From a virus: a stretch of 35,210 nucleotides of DNA. This document shows positions 7,825-16,356 of the stretch, piece by piece. Both the position numbers and the translations under genes were made by a program. Within the stretch, counting starts at the first letter, position 1. Each line of letters opens with the position of its first letter. The stretch is taken from positions 1-35,210 of IMG/VR virus record IMGVR_UViG_3300032316_000671; one strand, given 5' to 3'. The notes under the pieces were generated by a model. It was not told the DNA's origin and searched no databases. It worked only from the letters and a program-made list of their open reading frames with translations.

Positions 7825-8430
7825 ATGCCAGCGACCATCACGAATGGCTACGTGACGCTGGAAACGATCAAGGCAGCCGCACGCATCTCCGACTCCGTGG
7901 ACGACGCGCTCCTCGCGCTGGCTGTGGAGTCGGCATCACGGGAGATCGATCTCGCGTGTCAGCGGCACTTCTACCAGGTCGCTTCCAGTGCCCGTGTCTT
8001 CACCGCCGACTCAGCCGAGATCGTCCGCATAGACGATGCCGTGTCCGTCACGGCAGTCGCCATCGATGAGGACGGCAATGGATCTTTTGCCGCAGTCATC
8101 CCAGCCGAGTACCAGACAGAGCCGCTCAACGGACGTCACCGCGGCATTGCCTGGCCCGTCACCCGCCTACGCGCAATCGACGGCTTTCACTGGCCGCGCA
8201 TCGGCCGGCAGGCCCTCGTCCGCGTGACGGCCACGTGGGGCTGGTCAGCCGTCCCCACGGACATTCAGCAAGCCACCATCGTGCAGTCCCTGCGCATCTT
8301 CAAGCGCCCCGACTCGCCCCTCGGCGTGGCGGGCTACGGGGACATCGGCGCTATCAGACTCTCGGCAGGACTGGATCCCGACGTCCAGCAGCTCCTCGAG
8401 CCGTACATGAAGGCGGAGGGCATGGCCTGA
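7825..8430 (+). CDS. Head-tail connector protein (HK97 gp6-like)
   Basis: A 201-residue protein. The N-terminal helix pair (YVTLETIKAAARISDSVDDA, then LALAVESASREID) and the middle beta region (RVTATWGWSAVPTDIQQATI) match adaptor proteins of the gp6/gp15 family that attach to the portal ring. It is the first structural gene behind the capsid. Next gene overlaps it as TGATG. Confidence 0.82.
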   Translation: MPATITNGYVTLETIKAAARISDSVDDALLALAVESASREIDLACQRHFYQVASSARVFTADSAEIVRIDDAVSVTAVAIDEDGNGSFAAVIPAEYQTEPLNGRHRGIAWPVTRLRAIDGFHWPRIGRQALVRVTATWGWSAVPTDIQQATIVQSLRIFKRPDSPLGVAGYGDIGAIRLSAGLDPDVQQLLEPYMKAEGMA

Positions 8431-8837
8431 TGTCCACCGTCTCCCAGATCCGGGACGAGATCGCTGCACGCTTGGCCACCATTAGCGGGCTTCGCGTATC
8501 CGCCCTGATCCCCGAGCAGATCACCCCACCCATGGCGGTCGTATCGATCGATCGAATCGACTATGACCTTGCCCTCGCGCGAGGCGCCGACGAGTTCACG
8601 TTCATCGTGACCGTCGTCGTCGCCCGCCCCTCCGAGCGCAGTGCCCAGTCCGCCCTGGACGGGTACTGCAACTCCACCGGCGCCACCTCCGTCAAGGCCG
8701 CAATCGAGGCCGACTCATCTTTGGACGGCGCCGCCTTCGACTGCCGCGTCACTGAACTTCGCGGAGTAGCACCGATCACCATCGGCGACCAGGCCTATCT
8801 GGGAGCCGAGTTCACCATCACCGTACTCGCCTCGTAA
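8430..8837 (+). CDS. Probable tail-terminator / tail completion protein
   Basis: A 135-residue protein starting at ATG 8430, overlapping the previous stop. The fold looks like the alpha/beta tail-terminator group: an N-terminal helix (VSQIRDEIAARLATISGLRV), then paired strands such as DEFTFIVTVVVARPSE and a final AEFTITVLAS strand. Its place between connector and major tail protein fits. A head-closure role is the alternative. Confidence 0.65.
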   Translation: MSTVSQIRDEIAARLATISGLRVSALIPEQITPPMAVVSIDRIDYDLALARGADEFTFIVTVVVARPSERSAQSALDGYCNSTGATSVKAAIEADSSLDGAAFDCRVTELRGVAPITIGDQAYLGAEFTITVLAS

Positions 8838-8848
8838 GGAGCGCCGTC

Positions 8849-9274
8849 ATGGCAAAGCACGTCTTCAAGAACGCCAAGGTCAAGATTGACGGCGTCGACC
8901 TCACCAGCAGCATTTCCGCCGTCACCCTCAGCCGCACCGCCGATGAGCTCGACTCCACTGGCCTCGGAGCGGACGCCCGCGAGCGCATCTCCGGCCTCGA
9001 GGACGCATCGCTCACCATCTCCTTCTTCCAGGACTATGGCGCCGGTAGCGTTTACGCCACACTCGCAGCAAACTTCGGCGACGTCGTCAACGTCGTCATT
9101 TCCCCCACTGGCGCAACTACGGCCACGGCAACGGCACCCTTCATCACGGTGCCCGTGCTTGTCTCCCAGGACACCCCCGTGGGTGGGCAGATCGGCGACA
9201 TCGCCACGCTGGATGTCACCTGGCCCGGCGCCGGCGCCATCACCGTGGCCACGACAGGAAGCTGGGCTTCGTGA
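8849..9274 (+). CDS. Major tail (tube) protein
   Basis: A 141-residue, mostly beta protein (FKNAKVKIDGVDLTSSISAV, then ISFFQDYGAGSVYATLAA and AGAITVATTG) typical of short tail-tube proteins of actinophages. Six-fold rings of it form the tail tube around the tape measure. It comes right before the tail-assembly chaperone pair, the expected order. Ribosome site AAGGAG at 8836-8841. Confidence 0.85.
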   Translation: MAKHVFKNAKVKIDGVDLTSSISAVTLSRTADELDSTGLGADARERISGLEDASLTISFFQDYGAGSVYATLAANFGDVVNVVISPTGATTATATAPFITVPVLVSQDTPVGGQIGDIATLDVTWPGAGAITVATTGSWAS

Positions 9275-9555
9275 TCGTCACTGTCGACGTGCACCTGCGC
9301 GACGGCAAGACGCAGCGCGCCTGCGTCTCAGTCGTGTCGCAGGTCGCCTTCGAGGAGGCCTTCAATCAGCCAGCCGTCGCAGCCCTCGCGGCGCGCACGC
9401 CGAAGATTCGGGACATCACATGGATGTGCTGGCACGCACTCTACGGCGACAGTGAGCAGCCCCCCTACAAGGAATGGCTTGCCACCGTCGACCACGTGGA
9501 GTTCATCCAGGCCGGTGATCCGGTCCCTTTGGAGACGAGTCCAGCCACTGGCTAA
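9271..9555 (+). CDS. Tail assembly chaperone, short (G-type) form
   Basis: A 94-residue protein made without frameshifting; GTG start overlaps the tube gene stop. It is acidic to neutral and shares its first 87 residues with the longer fusion (9271-9668). By analogy with lambda gpG/gpGT it coats the tape measure before the tube polymerises. Its position just before the tape-measure region is standard. Confidence 0.85.
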   Translation: MIVTVDVHLRDGKTQRACVSVVSQVAFEEAFNQPAVAALAARTPKIRDITWMCWHALYGDSEQPPYKEWLATVDHVEFIQAGDPVPLETSPATG

Positions 9556-9668
9556 TCGCCTCCCTGGCGTGCGAAACCGGGATCGCACCGGACGTGCTTC
9601 TCAGACAGTCCGACCGAATGCTGTTCACGATGACGAAGTACCTGCAATGGCGGGCTCGGCAACGATGA
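9271..9668 (+). CDS. Tail assembly chaperone, -1 frameshift fusion (GT-type)
   Basis: Slipping back one base at CCCTTTG (9525-9531) joins the G frame to a second frame that has no start of its own in the right place. The second part reads ...GDESSHWLIASLACETGIAP... and ends in WRARQR at the TGA 9666-9668. The full product is about 132 residues. The extension has the helical look of T domains, which recruit tail-tube subunits. The conserved arrangement in siphophages and the exact slippery heptamer support it strongly. Confidence 0.88.
9525..9531 (+). promoter_or_regulatory. Programmed -1 frameshift site CCCTTTG
   Basis: The zero frame is read as C CCT TTG, so it fits X XXY YYZ exactly. After slipping, the codons are CCC TTT and then GGA, giving the 45-codon extension. 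The site lies 8 codons before the stop of the short form. A downstream structure was not established by eye. Confidence 0.87.
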
Positions 9669-9680
9669 GGGGAATCAGCC

Positions 9681-10202
9681 GTGGGATACATCCAACTCAC
9701 GGGAGCCGACCAGACACTACGGGCGCTCAGCAAGATCAAGCCCGAAACGGCCAAGGAAGTCAATCGAGAACTGTACGTCGTCGGTAAGGCGATCGCGACG
9801 CTGGCAAATTCCAAGATCCCCGGCGATCCGCCAATCAGCGGCTGGCGGACCGTGTCACCGCACACATGGAGTACGGGCAAACTGACGCGAGGCGGAGCCG
9901 GCTGGCCCCCATGGGAGCGATTCTCCTTCTCGGGCCGCAAGGGCAAGGGCATGTCCGTCTTCATTCAGATGAGGGGCGCCCTCGCCACCGGCATGATCTT
10001 TGAAACCGCCGGTATCAATGGCACGACTGCCGGTCGCGGCGTGCGCCTGGTCAACTCCATGCCACGCATCGCGCGACCCGCGAAGGGACGGGCCGGTCGC
10101 GGCCTGCGTGCCGCGAACGCTGAGCGGTACCGACAGACCCTCGAAGACATCGAAAAGGCCGTGCGCAAAGCGGAGGCCGCGATCGAAAGGATGCTGCCCT
10201 GA
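9681..10202 (+). CDS. HK97 gp10-like tail/neck protein
   Basis: A 173-residue protein of the HK97-gp10 group: an N-terminal LTGADQTLRALSKIKPETAK region, a central GDPPISGWRTVSPHTW segment with many Gly/Ser/Lys, and a C-terminal charged helix (DIEKAVRKAEAAIERML). The family usually sits at the head-tail joint. Here it lies behind the tail chaperones instead of before the tube gene, an unusual but not unique order. GTG start at 9681. Confidence 0.68.
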   Translation: MGYIQLTGADQTLRALSKIKPETAKEVNRELYVVGKAIATLANSKIPGDPPISGWRTVSPHTWSTGKLTRGGAGWPPWERFSFSGRKGKGMSVFIQMRGALATGMIFETAGINGTTAGRGVRLVNSMPRIARPAKGRAGRGLRAANAERYRQTLEDIEKAVRKAEAAIERMLP

Positions 10203-12121
10203 TGGCCAAGCAAGGCATCCACATCATCGTCGGCGCCAGTTACACGGATAAGGATCTCAAGCGCGCACAGGCCGATCTCAATCGGCTAGGCGTAGCCGCC
10301 AAGCGCGCGCAGACACCTTTCCAGCAATTCTCCGCGGGCCTGCGGAAGTCTCTCATGCCGAGCCTGGCGATGGTCGGCGCGGCCGTCGGGGCCATGGCCA
10401 CGAAGTTCCTCATCGATGGCGTCAAGAGCGCAGCCGCGGAAGAGACCGCCATTGCGCGCCTTGACCAGGCGCTGAAGAACGTCGGCTCCACCATGTCCAC
10501 GGACACCGTGGACGTCTTCATCGATGGCATGGCCCGAGCCACTGGAGTGGCTGACGATCAGCTCCGCCCGGCGATGATCACGCTCGTCAATGCCACGAGA
10601 GACGCAGCCGAGTCTCAGAGACTTCTCCAACTCGCCCTGGACATCTCGGCTGGCTCAGGTCGTGACCTGTCTTCCGTGACGACCGCGCTTGCCAAGGCGG
10701 CCAATGGGCAGACAACTGCCCTGCGGCGATTGGGCGTGCCCCTGTCCGATGCCGCCATCAAGTCCGGCGACCTCGCAATCATCTCCGCCGAACTCTCCGA
10801 CACCTTTGGCGGGCAGGCCTCGCGAGCAGCAAATACCTTTGAAGGACGCATGAAGCGACTAAATGTCGCCTTCGGCGAACTCCAAGAAGCCATCGGCGTC
10901 GGCTTCATTGCCGCGATCGAAGACGGCGACTCCGCCACGGAAAGCCTTGGCGACACCATGCAGGCCCTTGAGCCCTATATGGAGGCAGTTGGCGCCAAGA
11001 TCGGCGAACAGGTCCAGGGCTTCGCCGCACTTGCCGAGATCATCGCGCTTGTCGGGGACAAGACTGCGGAAGCAAACGTCAAGACCGACGGCTTCGTCCA
11101 AGGATTTCTCGACTCCCCCGCCTGGTGGTCCCCCGCGCGCGCACTCATCGAGATCAATAAGTGGATGAAGGAGAACGGCTGGCTCACGGGATCCGCCGCT
11201 GAGCAGCACGAGGACTACCGCGATGCTGTCGTGCGCGCCCACGACGCTACCTCCGGCGCCATCGGCCCCACCACTGAACTGGGGGACGAGGTCACCGAGA
11301 CGGGCGACGCGGCGGACGAGGCAGCCGAGTACTTCCAGAATCTCAATGACGAGCTCAAGATCTTCACCGATTTCACAGACAAGCGTGAAGACGTCCGCGC
11401 GTACCAGGCCTCCCTGGACGACCTACGAAAGTCAGTCAAGGAAAACGGCAAAGCATTCGGCACCGCTACCCCGAAAGCGCGCGAGAATCAGGATGCCCTC
11501 GATGGCATTTACGACGCAGCCGTCAAGGTAGCCGAAGGTCAGCAGACGGCAGCCGAAAAGATCGCCACGATGCAGCAAGCAGCATCCGATGCTGACGCCG
11601 AGCTCAAGAAGGCCGGCGTCCCCGCCGATGTCCGCGCCGCACTTCTCGAACCATTCGACACCCTCATCGCCAAGTTCACCGAAAACAATACCCTCGCCGG
11701 AAACCTCAAGCAGCGCATGGAGGAACTGCCCCCACTAGTGGAGATCGAGGTGCGGACGGCCTACACCTCCACCGGCGTCCCCGGTCCCTACGCCGGCAAG
11801 AAGGTGCCTAAGTCATCTGGCGGGCTCATCACGGGCGCCGGCACCTCGACCAGCGACTCCATCCCAGTCGCCGCATCCAACGGCGAATTCATGGTCAGGG
11901 CCTCGATGGTGGACCGGATCGGCATCGGCGCCTTGACCGCACTCAACTCCGGGCGCATGCCGCAGCAGTGGTACCGCCCCGGACCTAGTAGCGCGACGTC
12001 GGACAAGGCAACCGCCGCAGGGGTCACGTTCGGCGACATCATCGTGCAAGGCGCCCCAGCGGAAGCCGTCGAATCCCTTCCGCGCCGTTTGCGCCATGAG
12101 ATGTACCTGGCAGGCCTGTGA
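10202..12121 (+). CDS. Tail tape measure protein
   Basis: A 639-residue protein. The N-terminus is rich in helices (KDLKRAQADLNRLGVAAKRA), followed by a hydrophobic Ala/Gly stretch (SLAMVGAAVGAMATKFLI, about residues 54-71), the domain with repeated Ala/Asp helices, and a C-terminal membrane-linked region (GGLITGAGTSTSDSIPVAAS). It sets tail length; at about 0.15 nm per residue this suggests a tail near 95 nm (inference). Start ATG 10202 overlaps the previous stop as TGATG. Confidence 0.92.
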   Translation: MAKQGIHIIVGASYTDKDLKRAQADLNRLGVAAKRAQTPFQQFSAGLRKSLMPSLAMVGAAVGAMATKFLIDGVKSAAAEETAIARLDQALKNVGSTMSTDTVDVFIDGMARATGVADDQLRPAMITLVNATRDAAESQRLLQLALDISAGSGRDLSSVTTALAKAANGQTTALRRLGVPLSDAAIKSGDLAIISAELSDTFGGQASRAANTFEGRMKRLNVAFGELQEAIGVGFIAAIEDGDSATESLGDTMQALEPYMEAVGAKIGEQVQGFAALAEIIALVGDKTAEANVKTDGFVQGFLDSPAWWSPARALIEINKWMKENGWLTGSAAEQHEDYRDAVVRAHDATSGAIGPTTELGDEVTETGDAADEAAEYFQNLNDELKIFTDFTDKREDVRAYQASLDDLRKSVKENGKAFGTATPKARENQDALDGIYDAAVKVAEGQQTAAEKIATMQQAASDADAELKKAGVPADVRAALLEPFDTLIAKFTENNTLAGNLKQRMEELPPLVEIEVRTAYTSTGVPGPYAGKKVPKSSGGLITGAGTSTSDSIPVAASNGEFMVRASMVDRIGIGALTALNSGRMPQQWYRPGPSSATSDKATAAGVTFGDIIVQGAPAEAVESLPRRLRHEMYLAGL

Positions 12122-12897
12122 TGGCTGAGGTCTACAAGATCAACGGCGTCAACGTGAGCGACCTGCTGAGCTCTGTCCAGGTCCTCGATGGGTGGACCGC
12201 CGTGCCTCCCATGCGTCAATCGGACACTCCAGTCCCTGGCCGTGTCGGGGATGCCGCGACGAATCCTTGGCCCGGGGCGCGCCCGGCGTCCGTCGGTGGA
12301 CTCATCGCCGGATCCTCCCGGGCAGCGACACTGACCAAACTCCGGCGCTTCATGTCCGTGGCGTACAACGGCGGAAAGCCCATGACGCTCAGTAAGACAC
12401 TGCCCCTGACTGCTACCTCAGACTTCACGGCCACCACCACGGCCCGCTACACCGGAGGCCTGGACTCCTACTCAGAGATTGCGGGCAACGTCTGCCGAGC
12501 AATTGCGGAATTCTCCATACTTGAGGCCTACTGGTACGGCGTTGACCTGATCGATCCCGGCGTCAAGTCAGAGGCGACGTTCAGCATTGACGCGATAGGC
12601 GAGGTGCCCACCCATAAGGTCCTCGTCACCTTCAGTGGCAGCAGCTCCACTCAGCGGCTGACCAACGCCACCACCGGCGACTGGGTCCAGTTTGCTGCAA
12701 CTACGGCAGTCACGCCAGCCGTGCTCGATGTCGCAAACTTCACGGCCCTGCAAGGCGCCACCAACGCCATCCAGCACGTCACCTCTGGCGACACCAACGC
12801 CTCCTACTACTGGATGACAGTTGCTCCCGGCATAAATACCTTCACGCTGACCGGAGGCGGCTCCGTGCGCGTGGCGTATCGGGCGGCCTACCTATGA
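12121..12897 (+). CDS. Distal tail (Dit-like) minor tail protein
   Basis: About 258 residues from ATG 12121 (TGATG with the tape measure; a GTG one codon earlier is less likely). The N-terminal half (VYKINGVNVSDLLSSVQVLD, then GRVGDAATN and a LTKLRRFMSVAYNGGKPMTL region) fits the barrel of Dit-type proteins, and the second half is a beta domain. Dit forms the hub between tube and tail tip. The assignment depends on position and general pattern. Confidence 0.72.
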   Translation: MAEVYKINGVNVSDLLSSVQVLDGWTAVPPMRQSDTPVPGRVGDAATNPWPGARPASVGGLIAGSSRAATLTKLRRFMSVAYNGGKPMTLSKTLPLTATSDFTATTTARYTGGLDSYSEIAGNVCRAIAEFSILEAYWYGVDLIDPGVKSEATFSIDAIGEVPTHKVLVTFSGSSSTQRLTNATTGDWVQFAATTAVTPAVLDVANFTALQGATNAIQHVTSGDTNASYYWMTVAPGINTFTLTGGGSVRVAYRAAYL

Positions 12898-14705
12898 CCA
12901 GCGGCCTGGAGTATCGGGTCTACAACGCCACGGGGACCACCCTCACCGGGTATGTCACACGGGGCTCGGATAAGGAATTCGTCGACAGCCTGAACGAGCC
13001 CGGCTACGGTCAGGTTGTCGTCCCGCTAGGCAGCCCCGACGCCGCACTCCTGGTCCGCGATGCACTGGTCCGCGTCTTCTACAACTCTCAGTGCGTCTTC
13101 GCCTGGTCCGTGGAGTCGCGCGACGACACAATCGTGGACTCCTCCGGGACACGCTTCCTGCGGGCAGCGGGACGCTCGCCGCTGGCCTGGCTGGAGGACG
13201 CGCTCGTCTGGCCCCAGGCCGGGCTCCAGTCGTACAACAGCCCGGACCGACCCTTCAACTACGCATCGAAGGACGGCTACTGGAAGTCCACGGTCACGTG
13301 GTCGGCACCGCTCGCGGCGGACTGGTCCGAGACGACGACGGCCCGCTCCAAGCAGCCCCGCAAATGGGACAACGTAGACCGGCAGGCCAAATGGATCTGG
13401 TCCACGAGCCCCATCGCTTCAGTGCAAGAGGGCACCGTGAACTGGTTCCGTTCCACGTTCACCGTCTCCGAGCCGACCACCATCCGCATCTTCTGCTCCG
13501 CAGACAACGCCGTCGACCTCGCTCTGGATGGAGCGACGGTCATCACGGCGTCGGACTTCGACGCATCTACACCCACGTGGACGCAGTTTGTGCGCTTCAC
13601 TGCCCGGGTCGGCGCCGGCGAGCATGTCCTCGGGGCGCGAGTACGCAACGGGAAGCCGTGGAGAGCGGAGGACCTGTCCGTCTCCAACGACGACAACAAG
13701 GTCAGGGCCAGCGATCACGGACTCACGGCGGGTACACGTGTGGAGGTGCTTCGCCGCTCCAAGCCTAACGGGCTCACCGTCGGCAATGTGTACTTCCTGC
13801 GGGATGTCACCCCGGACGACTTCAAACTCGCAGCGACGTCCGGAGGCTCCGCCGTCAACATCACCGCCGACTCCGAGATTGACCTCGAGGTCAAGCGCGA
13901 CAACCTCGCGGGCCTGCTCGTGTCGGTGCGCCGCATGGAGGACGGAAAGCCCACGACAGTCCTGCGCCGCACGGATACCGCGAATTGGGAAGTGGCGACC
14001 GAGGAGCCCAAGCACCGCCCGGCCCTCATCCTGAAGACTCTCCTGCAGGAAGCCCAGGCCCGCGACGTGTACCGCCTAGATGCGGTGGGCACCGACTTCA
14101 CTAACTCTGCCGACTCTGGGGCCGGGGCGTGGACGACGGAAGTGGACCTATCCATTCCCGTCGGCACGACTCTGCTCGCAGTCATGGATCAGATGGTGGA
14201 TCTGGGAGTGGACTTTCACGTCGACCCCGTGAGCCTGGTCCTGAAGTCCTGGGAGTCCCGGGGTATGGATCGGTCTACATCGGTCCGGCTCATGCCCGGA
14301 CTGAATCTGCTCTCCTACTCGGTCGCCTCCGATCCGCGCGTGAAGACGTCCGCCCTCGTGCGCACCAAAGACGGATGGACTCAGAAACCGAACGTCAATG
14401 CCGAGACCTGGGGGCGGCGGGAACTGTACGTGGAGGTGGGCCGGACCCGCTCCGAGTCCACCGCCCGCATCATCGCGGAGCGCATCCTGCGCAGGACTGG
14501 CAAGCAGTTGCTCGTGGCCTCGAAGTCCGACGCCACGCCCGTGCCGGGCGCCGACCCGTACACCGACTTCGCCGTAGGCGACGTGATCTCGGTGCCGAGC
14601 AGTTCCGGCACGTCATGGACTCGCGCGCGCGTCCTGTCCATCTCCATGAAAGACGAAGACGGGACCGCTACCTACACCCCGGAGCTGGAGGTGCTCGATG
14701 CCTGA
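12894..14705 (+). CDS. Baseplate hub / tail-associated minor tail protein
   Basis: A 603-residue protein of the ReqiPepy6-gp37-like hub group. The N-terminal part (residues 1-130) and the C-terminal part (AVGDVISVPSSSGTSWTRAR region) form the gp27-like hub. An inserted jelly-roll-like, probably sugar-binding domain lies at about residues 160-265 (KWIWSTSP ... GEHVLGARVRNG). After it comes a short Tudor-like beta module at about 275-330 (DHGLTAGTRVEVL, VYFLRDVTPDDFKLA). No protease or muralytic motif was seen. ATG overlaps Dit by 4 bases. Confidence 0.75.
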   Translation: MTSGLEYRVYNATGTTLTGYVTRGSDKEFVDSLNEPGYGQVVVPLGSPDAALLVRDALVRVFYNSQCVFAWSVESRDDTIVDSSGTRFLRAAGRSPLAWLEDALVWPQAGLQSYNSPDRPFNYASKDGYWKSTVTWSAPLAADWSETTTARSKQPRKWDNVDRQAKWIWSTSPIASVQEGTVNWFRSTFTVSEPTTIRIFCSADNAVDLALDGATVITASDFDASTPTWTQFVRFTARVGAGEHVLGARVRNGKPWRAEDLSVSNDDNKVRASDHGLTAGTRVEVLRRSKPNGLTVGNVYFLRDVTPDDFKLAATSGGSAVNITADSEIDLEVKRDNLAGLLVSVRRMEDGKPTTVLRRTDTANWEVATEEPKHRPALILKTLLQEAQARDVYRLDAVGTDFTNSADSGAGAWTTEVDLSIPVGTTLLAVMDQMVDLGVDFHVDPVSLVLKSWESRGMDRSTSVRLMPGLNLLSYSVASDPRVKTSALVRTKDGWTQKPNVNAETWGRRELYVEVGRTRSESTARIIAERILRRTGKQLLVASKSDATPVPGADPYTDFAVGDVISVPSSSGTSWTRARVLSISMKDEDGTATYTPELEVLDA

Positions 14706-16356
14706 CGGCGAACTCCGGCGTCCGCCCCGACTCGAAGGCCAGCAGCTCCTCGCACGCATCCAGGCCAGCACGGCGCTGGGGGCCTTGGGCTCTTCGGTCG
14801 CGTCAGTTGTGCCCCCAGAGCCGACGCCGACGCCCGACGGCACCGGATCGGATCAGGCGCCCCCGTTCTACGCCGACCTGACCACGACGACGCCGACGGG
14901 CCCCAACGTTGCTCAGGTCATCGCCGGCCTCGCCATCACGTGGTCGGCGACAGATACGGCAGGCAACCCGTACCCGGCCGGCGTCTTCGCGGAGATCCAC
15001 ATCTCAAGCACCACCGGCTTCACCCCCGACGCGAGCACACTCAAGGGAACCCTGTCTCGCGCCGGCACGTTCACCGTCACCGGCCTCACCGCCGGCACCG
15101 GCTACTACGTGCGCCTGGTTATCGTCGACGAAGCCGGCCAGCGCGTCACCTCCTCCCAGGTGGGCCCGACCACGGCCGGCTTCGTGACTACTACCGCCAT
15201 CGGCGTCGGCACCATCACCGAAGACTTGGTCTCCTTCGACGCGACCGCGATCGGCGGCATCCAGCAGTACGTCGGCACCGGCACCCCACCGACGACAGGC
15301 GCCACCGGCTCCACCTGGGTGAACACGGGGGATGGGTCCTACAACGTCCTGCAACTGGTCTCCGGTGTGAAGACCTGGGTCAAGCAGCAATGGGCCGGTG
15401 GCGGCATCGCCGCCGACTCCATCAGCACCCTGCAGCTCGCTGCCGGCGCCGTGACTGCCGAGAACATCCTGGCTCAGGCGATCACGACGAAACTGGTGAA
15501 CGGCGAGGTAATCCGCACCTCCACCGATGACACGGGCGCCCGAGTCCGCCTCACCGCCGTCGATGGCATCGAGGTCTACTCCTCCACGGAGCGCGTCTTC
15601 CACGCCAAGCCCGACGGCACGGTCACGGTCAAGGGCGCTATCACCTCAGGGTCGACGATCACCGGGGCGACCTTGACCGGCTCGAAGTTTCAAACCCGGG
15701 GAAGCGGCGCGCGCCTTGAGATCAGCAATGACGCCTCGTTCTCAGATGCTCTGGTCTGGTACAACTCCAGCAACGGCGTCGTGGCTGTCATTCAACAACT
15801 TTTCGACTACCTGTACGTCAATGCCCCACTCATTGGGGGAGCCAGATTCGAAGCGGCCTCCTTTAGCACTTCCGGAAACATGTCAAGCGGGTCGCTTACC
15901 GTGTCGGGCGCCAACGTTGACATGCAAGGCGTCTACGACAACAACACCACCGGCCTTGCTCCTGTCGGTATCACGACAACGGGGCGCCTGCGCCGTAACG
16001 GCACATCTTCACAGACGATCAAGTATGACATCGCGACCCTTTCGGGTGGCCTGTCTGCAAGCGTTGATGAGGCACGGCAGTGCGACGTCGCCACCTCAGA
16101 CCCTGCCGCGATCCTTGACGTCGGCGTCGTGGAGTTTTCAGTCATCGACGAGGGCCTGCCCACCGAGCGTCGCTTGCTCGGCTTCATCGCGGACGACGTA
16201 GCGGACAAGCTGCCCATTGCCGTGCTTCGAGATGCCGAGGGCGCTCCCGCCGGCGTCATCGACCAGGCCATGGTCGCCGCCCTGCTCTCAGTCGTCCAAC
16301 AGCAACAGCAGACCATCGCCGACCTCACCACCCGCATAGAAGCCCTGGAGGCCTGA
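14698..16356 (+). CDS. Tail fibre with FN3-like domain and S74 self-cleaving chaperone domain
   Basis: A 552-residue fibre. After a Pro/Thr linker, residues 60-165 look like a fibronectin type III domain. A beta-helix-like fibre shaft follows (repeated TSGSTITGATLTGSKF-type strands). Residues 430-552 are the intramolecular chaperone (peptidase S74): SSQTIKYDI holds the Ser437/Lys442 dyad with the S-x4-K spacing of endosialidase chaperones. GFIADDV and a C-terminal coiled coil (QQQQQTIADLTTRIEALEA) complete the domain. The trimer folds, then the chaperone cuts itself off just before the Ser. Confidence 0.82.
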   Translation: MPDGELRRPPRLEGQQLLARIQASTALGALGSSVASVVPPEPTPTPDGTGSDQAPPFYADLTTTTPTGPNVAQVIAGLAITWSATDTAGNPYPAGVFAEIHISSTTGFTPDASTLKGTLSRAGTFTVTGLTAGTGYYVRLVIVDEAGQRVTSSQVGPTTAGFVTTTAIGVGTITEDLVSFDATAIGGIQQYVGTGTPPTTGATGSTWVNTGDGSYNVLQLVSGVKTWVKQQWAGGGIAADSISTLQLAAGAVTAENILAQAITTKLVNGEVIRTSTDDTGARVRLTAVDGIEVYSSTERVFHAKPDGTVTVKGAITSGSTITGATLTGSKFQTRGSGARLEISNDASFSDALVWYNSSNGVVAVIQQLFDYLYVNAPLIGGARFEAASFSTSGNMSSGSLTVSGANVDMQGVYDNNTTGLAPVGITTTGRLRRNGTSSQTIKYDIATLSGGLSASVDEARQCDVATSDPAAILDVGVVEFSVIDEGLPTERRLLGFIADDVADKLPIAVLRDAEGAPAGVIDQAMVAALLSVVQQQQQTIADLTTRIEALEA

